A stretch of 64,000 nucleotides of DNA from Auanema rhodensis. Its lineage: Eukaryota; Nematoda; Chromadorea; Rhabditida; Rhabditidae. Every line of letters begins with the position of its first letter. Position 1 is the stretch's first letter. Below the pieces are notes generated by a model. That model had not been told where the DNA came from. It saw only the letters and a list, made by a program, of their open reading frames with translations, and made no database searches. The DNA is taken from contig OZ059896.1 of assembly GCA_964057225.1 (NCBI GenBank), forward strand, positions 5,704,001-5,768,000, in the 5' to 3' direction. Below, piece after piece: positions 38,575 to 48,382 of this stretch. The position numbers and the translations under genes are program-made.

Positions 38575-40639
38575 TTGAAAAATGATGCATTAGTGTATGT
38601 TGAGTTTCCATGTACACTCAAAATTGCTTCCAAAAACATTTTGACAAAAATTTTTTCGAAAAATTCTAAGATAATTTAGCAAAAAGTAGATGTTTTTAGA
38701 TTCCTTTTTTCAAGGCAAAAACGATGGACAATGTTATTCAACGAAAAAATTAATTCTTCAGGGTGAAAATCGAGGATATAAGTGTGAACTTATATCAGTT
38801 GATATCTCGGTGCATTTTTAAGCTAGCGCAAATCTGATAACACAGATCTGCGCAGCCTAAAAATCCGCATCGAATGCACTATACTACATGGAGAAACGCT
38901 CAATACAAAAATTAGTTATGATCGTTTGAAAAATGATGCACTAGTGTATGTTGAGTTTCCATGTACACTCAAAATTGCTTCCAAAAACATTTTGACAAAA
39001 ATTTTTTCCAAAAATTTCAAAATAATTTAGCAAAAAGTAGATGTTTTTAGATTGCTTTTTTCAAGGCAAAAACGATGGACAATGTAATTCAACGAAAAAA
39101 TTAATTCTTCAGGGTGAAAATCGAGGATATAAGTGTGAACTTATATCAGTTGATATCTCGGTGCATTTTCAAGCTAGCGCAAATCTGATAGTACAGATCG
39201 ACGCAGCTTAAAAATCCGCATCGAATGCACTATACTACATTGAGAAACGCTTAGTACAAAAATTAGTTATGATCGTTTGAAAAATGATGCATTAGTGTAT
39301 GTTGAGTTTCCATGTACACTCAAAATTGCTTCCAAAAACATTTTGACAAAAATTTTTTCGAAAAATTTCAAGATAATTTAGCAAAAAGTAGATGTTTTTA
39401 GATTCCTTTTTTCAAGGCAAAAACGATGGACAATGTTATTCAACGAAAAAATTAATTCTTCAAGGTGAAAATCGAGGATATAAGTGTGAACTTATATCAG
39501 TTGATATCTCGGTGCATTTTTAAGCTAGCGCAAATCTGATAACACAGATCTACGCAGCTTAAAAATCCGCATCGAATGCAATATACTACATGGAGAAACG
39601 CTCAATACAAAAATTAGTTATGATCGTTTGAAAAATGATGCACTAGTGTATGTTGAGTTTCCATGTACACTCAAAATTGCTTCCAAAAACATTTTGACAA
39701 AAATTTTTTCCAAAAATTTCAAAATAATTTAGCAAAAAGTAGATGTTTTTAGATTGCTTTTTTCAAGGCAAAAACGATGGACAATATAATTCAACGAAAA
39801 AATTAATTCTTCAGGGTGAAAATCGAGGATATAAGTGTGAACTTATATCAGTTGATATCTCGGTGCATTTTCAAGCTAGCGCAAATCTGATAGTACAGAT
39901 CGACGCAGCTTAAAAATCCGCATCGAATGCACTATACTACATTAAGAAACGCTTAGTACAAAAATTAGTTATGATCGTTTGAAAAATGATGCATTAGTGT
40001 ATGTTGAGTTTCCATGTACACTCAAAATTGCTTCCAAAAACATTTTGACAAAAATTTTTTCGAAAAATTTCAAGATAATTTAGCAAAAAGTAGATGTTTT
40101 TAGATTCCTTTTTTCAAGGCAAAAACGATGGACAATGTTATTCAACGAAAAAATTAATTCTTCAGGGTGAAAATCGAGGATATAAGTGTGAACATATATC
40201 AGTTGATATCTCGGTGCATTTTTAAGCTAGCGCAAATCTGATAACACAGATCGACGCAGCTTAAAAATCCGCATCGAATGCACTAAACTACATTGAGAAA
40301 AGCTTAATACAAAAATTAATTATGATCGTTTGAAAAATGATGCATTAGTGTATGTTGAGTTTCCATGTACACTCAACATTGCTTCCAAAAACATTTTGAT
40401 AAAAATTTTTTCGAAAAATTTCAAGATAATTTCGCAAAAAGTAGATGTTTTCAGATACCTTTTTTCAAGGCAAAGACGATGGACAATGTTATTCAACGAA
40501 AAAATTAATTCTTCAGGGTGAAAATCGAGGATATAAGTGTGAACTTATATCAGTTGATATCTCGGTGCATTTTTAAGCTAGCGCAAATCTGATAACACAG
40601 ATCGACGCAGCTTAAAAATCCGCATCGAATGCACTATAC

Positions 40640-41703
40640 TACATTAAGAAAAGATCAATACAAAAATTAGTTATGATCGTTTGAAAAATGATGCATTAGT
40701 GTATGTTGAGTTTCCATGTACACTCAAAATTGCTTCCAAAAACATTTTGACAAAAATTTTTTCGAAATATTTCAAAATAATTTAGCGAAAAGTAGATGTA
40801 TTCAAATTCCTTTTTTCGAAGCAAAAACGATGGACAATGTTATTCAACGAAAAAATTAATTCTTCAGGGTGAAAATCGAGGATATAAGTGTGAACTTATA
40901 TCAGTTGATATCTCGGTGCATTTTTAAGCTAGCGCAAATCTGATAACACAGATCTACGCAGCTTAAAAATCCGCATCGAATGCACTAAACTACATTAAGA
41001 AAAGATCAATACAAAAATTAGTTATGATCGTTTGAAAAATGATGCATTAGTGTATGTTGAGTTTCCATGTACACTCAAAATTGCTTCCAAAAACATTTTG
41101 ACAAAAATTTTTTCGAAATATTTCAAAATAATTTAGCGAAAAGTAGATGTATTCAAATTCCTTTTTACGAAGCAAAAACGATGGACAATGTTATTCAACG
41201 AAAAAATTAATTCTTCAGGGTGAAAATCGAGGATATAAGTGTGAACTTATATCAGTTGATATCTCGGTGCATTTTCAAGCTAGCGCAAATCTGATAACAC
41301 AGATCTACGCAGCTTAAAAATCCGCATCGAATGCACTATATTACATTGAGTAAAGCTTAATACAAAAATTAGTTATGATCGTTTGAAAAATGATGCACTA
41401 GTGTATGTTGAGTTTCCATGTACACTCAAAATTGCTTCCAAAAACATTTTGACAAAAATTTTTTCCAAAAATTTCAAAATAATTTAGCAAAAAGTAGATG
41501 TTTTTAGATTCCTTTTTTCAAGGCAAAAACGATGGACAATGTAATTCAACGAAAAAATTAATTCTTCAGGGTGAAAATCGAGGATATAAGTGTGAACTTA
41601 TATCAGTTGATATCTTGGTGCATTTTCAAGCTAGCGCAAATCTGATAGTACAGATCGACGCAGCTTAAAAATCCGCATCGAATGCACTATACTACATTGA
41701 GAA
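40640..41703 (+). repeat. Divergent satA units at the right edge of the array
   Basis: The last units carry changes rare elsewhere: ATTAAGAAAAGATCAATAC near 40644 and 40995 (351 bases apart), CGAAATATTTC, GCGAAAAGTAG, ATGTATTCAAATTCC, TTTTTCGAAGC and its TTTTTACGAAGC form near 41165, GAGTAAAGC near 41348 and ATCTTGGTGC near 41613. The array stops inside a unit at ATTGAGAA (41703). Edge divergence is expected where unequal exchange homogenises the interior more than the ends. Confidence 0.85.
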
Positions 41704-41714
41704 TTTATGTTTAT
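41704..41714. other. Junction filler, forward satA to satB
   Basis: SatA stops at ATTGAGAA (41703) and regular satB begins at CTTTAATTTATGC (41715). The 11 bases between read TTTATGTTTAT. With the two As before it, this contains AATTTATG, the satB word found 15 bases later, so it may be a short templated copy. Confidence 0.75.
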
Positions 41715-42954
41715 CTTTAATTTATGCTAATTAAATGTACACGTGATGTGCACTTGGTATGTAACTCGCTTCACGTGAAAGATAAAGAGATGCGGTTTTC
41801 AAAATTAGATTTCCCATGTCCATATTAGTCTAAAAACAAATTTTTATTGATATTGGTGCATGGTAACCATGACTTTGAAATTTACGTGAACTTTAATTTA
41901 TGCTAATTAAATGTACACGTGATGTGCACTTGGTATGTAACTCGCTTCACGTGAAAAATAAAGAGATGCGGTTTTCAAAATTAGATTTCCCATGTCAATA
42001 TTAGTCTAAAAACAAATTTTTATTGATATTGGTGCATGGTAACCATGACTTTGAAATTTACGTGAACTTTAATTTATGCTAATTAAATGTACACGTGATG
42101 TGCACTTGGTATGTAACTCGCTTCACGTGAAAAATAAAGAGATGCGGTTTTCAAAATTAGATTTCCCATGTCAATATTAGTCTAAAAACAAATTTTTATT
42201 GATATTGGTGCAGGGTAACCATGACTTTGAAATTTACGTGAACTTTAATTTATGCTAATTAAATGTACACGTGATGTGCACTTGGTATGTAACTCGCTTC
42301 ACGTGAAAGATAAAGAGATGCGGTTTTCAAAATTAGATTCCCCATGTCAATATTAGTCTAAAAACAAATTTTTATTGATATTGGTTCATGGTAACCATGA
42401 CTTTGAAATTTACGTGAACTTTAATTTATGCTAATTAAATGTACACGTGATGTGCACTTGGTATGTAACTCGCTTCACGTGAAAGATAAATGAGTGCGGT
42501 TTTCAAAATTAGATTTCCCATGTCCATATTAGTCTAAAAACAAATTTTTATTGATATTGGTGCATGGTAACCATGACTTTGAAATTTACGTGAACTTTAA
42601 TTTATGCTAATTAAATTTACACGTGATGTGCACTTGGTATGTAACTCGCTTCACGTGAAAGATAAAGAGATGCGGTTTTCAAAATTAGATTCCCCATGTC
42701 AATATTAGTCTAAAAACAAATTTTTATTGAGATTGGTGCATGGTAACCATGACTTTGAAATTTACGTGAACTTTAATTTATGCTAATTAAATGTACACGT
42801 GATGTGCACTTGGTATGTAACTCGCTTCACGTGAAAGATAAAGAGATGCGGTTTTCAAAATTAGATTTCCCATGTCCATATTAGTCTAAAAACAAATTTT
42901 TATTGATATTGGTTCATGGTAACCATGACTTTGAAATTTACGTGAACTTTAATT
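41715..42954 (+). repeat. satB forward array 1 (7 units of 176 bp)
   Basis: Units starting with TTTATGCTAATT lie at 41721, 41897, 42073, 42249, 42425, 42601 and 42777, all exactly 176 bases apart. The unit includes GTACACGTGATGTGCAC, TTCACGTGAA, GAGATGCGGTTTTC, a TCTAAAAACAAATTT stretch and CATGGTAACCATG. One unit has a private AAATGAGTGCGG near 42488. The array ends at CTTTAATT (42954), exactly at a unit boundary, where inverted satA begins. No coding capacity is seen. Confidence 0.95.
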
Positions 42955-43306
42955 GCTAAATTATTTTGAAATATTTCGAAAAAAGTTTTGTCAAAATGTT
43001 TTTGGAAGCAATGTTGAGTGTACATGGAAACTCAACATACACTAATGCATCATTTTTCATACGATCATAACTAATTTTTTGTATTAAGCTTTTCTCAATG
43101 TAGTTTAGTGCATTCGATGCGGATTTTTAAGCTGCGTAGATCTGTGTTATCAGATTTGCGCTAGCTTAAAAATGCACCGAGATATCAACTGATATAAGTT
43201 CACACTTATATCCTCGATTTTCACCCTGAAGAATTAATTTTTTCGTTGAATAACATTGTCCATCGTTTTTGCCTCGAAAAAAGGAATCTAAAAACATCTA
43301 CTTTTT

Positions 43307-44330
43307 GCTAAATTATTTTGAAATATTTCGAAAAAAGTTTTGTCAAAATGTTTTTGGAAGCAATGTTGAAAACTCAACATACACTAATGCATCATTTTTC
43401 AAACGATCATAACTAATTTTTGTATTTAGCTTTTCTCAATGTAGTATAGTGCATTCGATGCGGATTTTTAAGCTGCGTCGATCTGTACTATCAGATTTGC
43501 GCTAGCTTAAAAACGCACCGAGATATCAACTGATATAAGTTCACACCTATATCCTCGATTTTCACCCTGAAGAATTAATTTTTTCGTTGAATAACATTGT
43601 CCATCGTTTTTGCCTCGAAAAAAGGAATCTAAAAACATCTACTTTTTGCTAAATTATTTTGAAATATTTCGAAAAAAGTTTTGTCAAAATGTTTTTGGAA
43701 GCAATGTTGAAAACTCAACATACACTAATGCATCATTTTTCAAACGATCATAACTAATTTTTGTATTTAGCTTTTCTCAATGTAGTATAGTGCATTCGAT
43801 GCGGATTTTTAAGCTGCGTAGATCTGTGTTATCAGATTTGCGCTAGCTTAAAAATGCACCGAGATATCAACTGATATAAGTTCACACTTATATCCTCGAT
43901 TTTCACCCTGAAGAATTAATTTTTTCGTTGAATAACATTGTCCATCGTTTTTGCCTCGAAAAAAGGAATCTAAAAACATCTACTTTTTGCTAAATTATTT
44001 TGAAATATTTCGAAAAAAGTTTTGTCAAAATGTTTTTGGAAGCAATGTTGAAAACTCAACATACACTAATGCATCATTTTTCAAACGATCATAACTAATT
44101 TTTGTATTTAGCTTTTCTCAATGTAGTATAGTGCATTCGATGCGGATTTTTAAGCTGCGTCGATCTGTACTATCAGATTTGCGCTAGCTTAAAAACGCAC
44201 CGAGATATCAACTGATATAAGTTCACACCTATATCCTCGATTTTCACCCTGAAGAATTAATTTTTTCGTTGAATAACATTGTCCATCGTTTTTGCCTTGA
44301 AAAAAGGAATCTAAAAACATCTACTTTTTG
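43307..44330 (-). repeat. Inverted satA, dimeric repeat (682 bp)
   Basis: Three consecutive 341-base units alternate GTAGATCTGTGTT with GTCGATCTGTACT, and AAAATGCACC with AAAACGCACC. The pattern returns after 682 bases (for example 43231 to 43913). The GTAGATCTGTGTT/GTCGATCTGTACT pair returns again at 44606/44947. Confidence 0.75.
43365..43378 (-). repeat. 10-bp deletion allele of inverted satA (first copy)
   Basis: The unit reads GTTGAAAACTCAAC where full-length units read GTTGAG, then GTGTACATGG with small overlap, then AAACTCAAC. Ten bases between the complementary words GTTGAG and CTCAAC are gone. The same allele is at 43706, 44047, 44740, 46134 and 47177. It accounts for all the 341-base units and is absent from the forward array. 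Confidence 0.88.
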
Positions 44331-45999
44331 CTAAATTATTCTGAAATTTTTCGAAAAAATTTTTGTCAAAATGTTTTTGGAAGCAATGTTGAGTGTACAT
44401 GGAAACTCAACATACACTAATGCATCATTTTTCATACGATCATAACTAATTTTTTGTATTAAGCTTTTCTCAATGTAGTTTAGTGCATTCGATGCGGATT
44501 TTTAAGCTGCGTAGATCTGTGTTATCAGATTTGCGCTAGCTTAAAAATGCACCGAGATATCAACTGATATAAGTTCACACTTATATCCTCGATTTTCACC
44601 CTGAAGAATTAATTTTTTCGTTGAATAACATTGTCCATCGTTTTTGCCTCGAAAAAAGGAATCTAAAAACATCTACTTTTTGCTAAATTATTTTGAAATA
44701 TTTCGAAAAAAGTTTTGTCAAAATGTTTTTGGAAGCAATGTTGAAAACTCAACATACACTAATGCATCATTTTTCAAACGATCATAACTAATTTTTGTAT
44801 TTAGCTTTTCTCAATGTAGTATAGTGCATTCGATGCGGATTTTTAAGCTGCGTCGATCTGTACTATCAGATTTGCGCTAGCTTAAAAACGCACCGAGATA
44901 TCAACTGATATAAGTTCACACCTATATCCTCGATTTTCACCCTGAAGAATTAATTTTTTCGTTGAATAACATTGTCCATCGTTTTTGCCTTGAAAAAAGG
45001 AATCTAAAAACATCTACTTTTTGCTAAATTATTCTGAAATTTTTCGAAAAAATTTTTGTCAAAATGTTTTTGGAAGCAATTTTGAGTGTACATGGAAACT
45101 CAACATACACTAGTGCATCATTTTTCAAACGATCATAACTAATTTTTGTATTTAGCTTTTCTCAATGTAATATAGTGCATTCGATGCGGATTTTTAAGCT
45201 GCGTCGATCTGTGTTATCAGATTTGCGCTAGCTTAAAAATGCACCGAGATATCAACTGATATAAGTTCAAACTTATATCCTCGATTTTCACCCTGAAGAA
45301 TTAATTTTTTCGTTGAATAACATTGTCCATCGTTTTTGCTTCGAAAAAAGGAATCTGAATACATCTACTTTTCGCTAAATTATTTTGAAATATTTCGAAA
45401 AAATTTTTGTCAAAATGTTTTTGGAAGCAATGTTGAGTGTACATGGAAACTCAACATACACTAATGCATCATTTTTCAAACGATCATAACTAATTTTTGT
45501 ATTAAGCTTTTCTCAATGTAATATAGTGCATTCGATGCGGATTTTTAAGCTGCGTCGATCTGTGTCATCAGATTTGCGCTAGCTTAAAAATGCACCGAGA
45601 TATCAACTGATATAAGTTCAAACTTATATCCTCAATTTTCACCCTGAAGAATTAATTTTTTCGTTGAATAACATTGTCCATCGTTTTTGCTTTGAAAAAA
45701 GGAATCTAAAAACATCTACTTTTTGCTAAATTATTCTGAAATTTTTCGAAAAAATGTTTGTCAAAATGTTTTTGGAAGCAATTTTGAGTGTACATGGAAA
45801 CTCAACATACACTAATGCATCATTTTTCAAACGATCATAACTAATTTTTGTATTTAGCTTTTCTCAATGTAATATAGTGCATTCGATGCGGATTTTTAAG
45901 CTGCGTCGATCTGTGTCATCAGATTTGCGCTAGCTTAAAAATGCACCGAGATATCAACTGACATAAGTTCACACTTATATCCTCGATTTTCACCCTGAA

Positions 46000-48086
46000 G
46001 AATTAATTTTTTCGTTGAATAACATTGTCCATCGTTTTTGCCTCGAAAAAAGGAATCTAAAAACATCTACTTTTTGCTAAATTATTTTGAAATATTTCGA
46101 AAAAAGTTTTGTCAAAATGTTTTTGGAAGCAATGTTGAAAACTCAACATACACTAATGCATCATTTTTCAAACGATCATAACTAATTTTTGTATTTAGCT
46201 TTTCTCAATGTAATATAGTGCATTCGATGCGGATTTTTAAGCTGCGTCGATCTGTACTATCAGATTTGCGCTAGCTTAAAAACGCACCGAGATATCAACT
46301 GATATAAGTTCACACCTATATCCTCGATTTTCACCCTGAAGAATTAATTTTTTCGTTGAATAACATTGTCCATCGTTTTTGCCTTGAAAAAAGGAATTTA
46401 AAAACATCTACTTTTTGCTAAATTATTCTGAAATTTTTCGAAAAAATTTTTGTCAAAATGTTTTTGGAAGCAATTTTGAGTGTACATGGAAACTCAACAT
46501 ACACTAATGCATCATTTTTCAAACGATCATAACTAATTTTTGTATTAAGCTTTTCTCAATGTTATATAGTGCATTCGATGCGGATTTTTAAGCTGCGTCG
46601 ATCTGTGTCATCAGATTTGCGCTAGCTTAAAAATGCACCGAGATATCAACTGATATAAGTTCAAACTTATATCCTCGATTTTCACCCTGAAGAATTAATT
46701 TTTTCGTTGAATAACATTGTCCATCGTTTTTGCTTCGAAAAAAGGAATCTAAAAACATCTACTTTTTGCTAAATTATTCTGAAATTTTTCGAAAAAATTT
46801 TTGTCAAAATGTTTTTGGAAGCAATTTTGAGTGTACATGGAAACTCAACATACACTAATGCATCATTTTTCAAACGATCATAACTAATTTTTGTATTTAG
46901 CTTTTCTCAATGTAATATAGTGCATTCGATGCGGATTTTTAAGCTGCGTCGATCTGTGTCATCAGATTTGCGCTAGCTTAAAAATGCACCGAGATATCAA
47001 CTGACATAAGTTCACACTTATATCCTCGATTTTCACCCTGAAGAATTAATTTTTTCGTTGAATAACATTGTCCATCGTTTTTGCCTCGAAAAAAGGAATC
47101 TAAAAACATCTACTTTTTGCTAAATTATTTTGAAATATTTCGAAAAAAGTTTTGTCAAAATGTTTTTGGAAGCAATGTTGAAAACTCAACATACACTAAT
47201 GCATCATTTTTCAAACGATCATAACTAATTTTTGTATTTAGCTTTTCTCAATGTAATATAGTGCATTCGATGCGGATTTTTAAGCTGCGTCGATCTGTAC
47301 TATCAGATTTGCGCTAGCTTAAAAACGCACCGAGATATCAACTGATATAAGTTCACACCTATATCCTCGATTTTCACCCTGAAGAATTAATTTTTTCGTT
47401 GAATAACATTGTCCATCGTTTTTGCCTTGAAAAAAGGAATTTAAAAACATCTACTTTTTGCTAAATTATTCTGAAATTTTTCGAAAAAATTTTTGTCAAA
47501 ATGTTTTTGGAAGCAATTTTGAGTGTACATGGAAACTCAACATACACTAATGCATCATTTTTCAAACGATCATAACTAATTTTTGTATTAAGCTTTTCTC
47601 AATGTAATATAGTGCATTCGATGCGGATTTTTAAGCTGCGTCGATCTGTGTCATCAGATTTGCGCTAGCTTAAAAATGCACCGAGATATCAACTGATATA
47701 AGTTCAAACTTATATCCTCGATTTTCACCCTGAAGAATTAATTTTTTCGTTGAATAACATTGTCCATCGTTTTTGCTTCGAAAAAAGGAATCTAAAAACA
47801 TCTACTTTTTGCTAAATTATTCTGAAATTTTTCGAAAAAATTTTTGTCAAAATGTTTTTGGAAGCAATTTTGAGTGTACATGGAAACTCAACATACACTA
47901 ATGCATCATTTTTCAAACGATCATAACTAATTTTTGTATTTAGCTTTTCTCAATGTAATATAGTGCATTCGATGCGGATTTTTAAGCTGCGTCGATCTGT
48001 GTCATCAGATTTGCGCTAGCTTAAAAATGCACCGAGATATCAACTGACATAAGTTCACACTTATATCCTCGATTTTCACCCTGAAG
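46000..48086 (-). repeat. Inverted satA, trimeric repeat (1043 bp)
   Basis: Unit lengths run 341, 351, 351, then 341, 351, 351 (reference points 46000, 46341, 46692, 47043, 47384, 47735, 48086). The two 1043-base blocks match in variant order, including CTGACATAAG near 45957, 47000 and 48043. They differ at a few bases such as AATGTTATATAG near 46558. Confidence 0.82.
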
Positions 48087-48169
48087 AATTAATTTTTTCG
48101 TTGAATAACATTGTCCATCGTTTTTGCCTTGAAAAAAGAAATCTAAAAACATCTACTTTTTGCTAAATT

Positions 48170-48172
48170 TCT
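48170..48172. other. Junction filler, inverted satA to inverted satB
   Basis: Inverted satA ends at GCTAAATT and inverted satB starts at AAATCTAATTTTG. The three bases TCT between them belong to neither. The two sides share CTAAAT, which could be junction microhomology. Confidence 0.7.
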
Positions 48173-48233
48173 AAATCTAATTTTGAAAACCGCATCTCTT
48201 TATCTTTCACGTGAAGCGAGTTACATACCAAGT
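48173..48233 (-). repeat. Inverted satB fragment (61 bases)
   Basis: The segment from AAATCTAATTTTG to ACATACCAAGT is the reverse complement of the satB stretch ACTTGGTATG to AATTAGATTT. It is the only inverted satB in the window. It abuts forward satB at 48233/48234; the T at 48233 fits either side. Confidence 0.93.
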
Positions 48234-48279
48234 ATGCTAATTAAATGTACACGTGATGTGCACTTGGTATGTAACTCGC

Positions 48280-48289
48280 TTCACGTGAA
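48280..48289. repeat. satB palindrome TTCACGTGAA (example copy)
   Basis: This perfect 10-bp palindrome is centred on CACGTG, the canonical E-box recognised by many bHLH proteins. A second CACGTG lies about 30 bases upstream in each unit (TACACGTGAT). In about 17 units of the second array the palindrome reads TTCATGTGAA instead. Binding in vivo is unknown. Confidence 0.7.
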
Positions 48290-48367
48290 AGACAAAGAGA
48301 TGCGGTTTTCAAAATTAGATTCCCCATGTCCATATTAGTCTAAAAACAAATTTTTATTGATATTGGT

Positions 48368-48382
48368 TCATGGTAACCATGA
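48368..48382. repeat. satB palindrome TCATGGTAACCATGA (example copy)
   Basis: The element has seven-base arms around one central base. In GGTGCATGG units the arms are six bases. In the GCAGGG and GCAGGTT subfamilies the left arm is broken, so the symmetry is present in only part of the units. Confidence 0.7.

Larger units (their letters stand above)
1..41703 (+). repeat. satA forward array, 351 bp tandem satellite
   Basis: This is a head-to-tail array of a 351 bp AT-rich unit. Taking the unit to begin at TTGAAAAATGATGC, starts fall at 317 + 351n. The array has 117 full units, a 316-base partial unit on the left that continues out of the window, and a 321-base partial unit on the right ending at ATTGAGAA. 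Units are nearly identical and differ by linked single-base variants. Two main haplotypes concern the 3' part of the unit: CATTTTTAAGC with GATAACACAGATC, and CATTTTCAAGC with GATAGTACAGATC. Others involve CGAAAAATTT, CCAAAAATTT or CCCGAAAAATTT in the A/T-tract region. I see no coding capacity beyond chance short frames. It is probably constitutive heterochromatin. I do not recognise the family with certainty. Confidence 0.97.
42955..48169 (-). repeat. satA inverted block, 15 units
   Basis: This is satA in reverse orientation, starting at GCTAAATTATTTTG and ending at the same word GCTAAATT (48162-48169). From the first to the last GCTAAATT is 5207 bases, which is 15 whole units. Unlike the forward array, unit length varies: mostly 351, six units of 341, one of 352. 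The reference word GAATTAATT lies at 43231, 43572, 43913, 44254, 44606, 44947, 45298, 45649, 46000, 46341, 46692, 47043, 47384, 47735 and 48086. Variants such as CCTCGAAAA and GTATTTAGC are frequent here and rare or absent in the forward array, so it is a separately evolved lineage and not a recent flip of its neighbour. Confidence 0.95.
48173..48322. repeat. Large fold-back: 61-bp inverted repeat with 28-base spacer
   Basis: The arm at 48173-48233 is the reverse complement of 48262-48322 with two mismatches: GATAAAG versus GACAAAG in the middle, and the last base. The spacer 48234-48261 is ordinary satB (ATGCTAATTAAATG and following bases). The symmetry arises because an inverted satB piece sits directly upstream of its direct counterpart. 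It could form a long hairpin and be hard to sequence or assemble. Confidence 0.92.

Noticed and set aside
43250-43270. Possible CENP-B box on the strand reading TTTTCGTTGAATAACATT in satA
   Set aside because: It matches TTCG and the following A of the TTCGnnnnAnnCGGG core but lacks CGGG entirely. Only about half of the essential positions fit.
42955-48232. Transposon or composite mobile element, suggested by the sharp-edged insertion
   Set aside because: There are no terminal inverted repeats, no target-site duplication and no coding frame. The content is ordinary satellite.
41700-48240. Assembly artefact as a full explanation of the orientation changes
   Set aside because: It cannot be excluded without reads, but exact phase continuity of satB across the insert, base-level fillers and the allele restricted to the inverted block are more readily explained by a real rearrangement.
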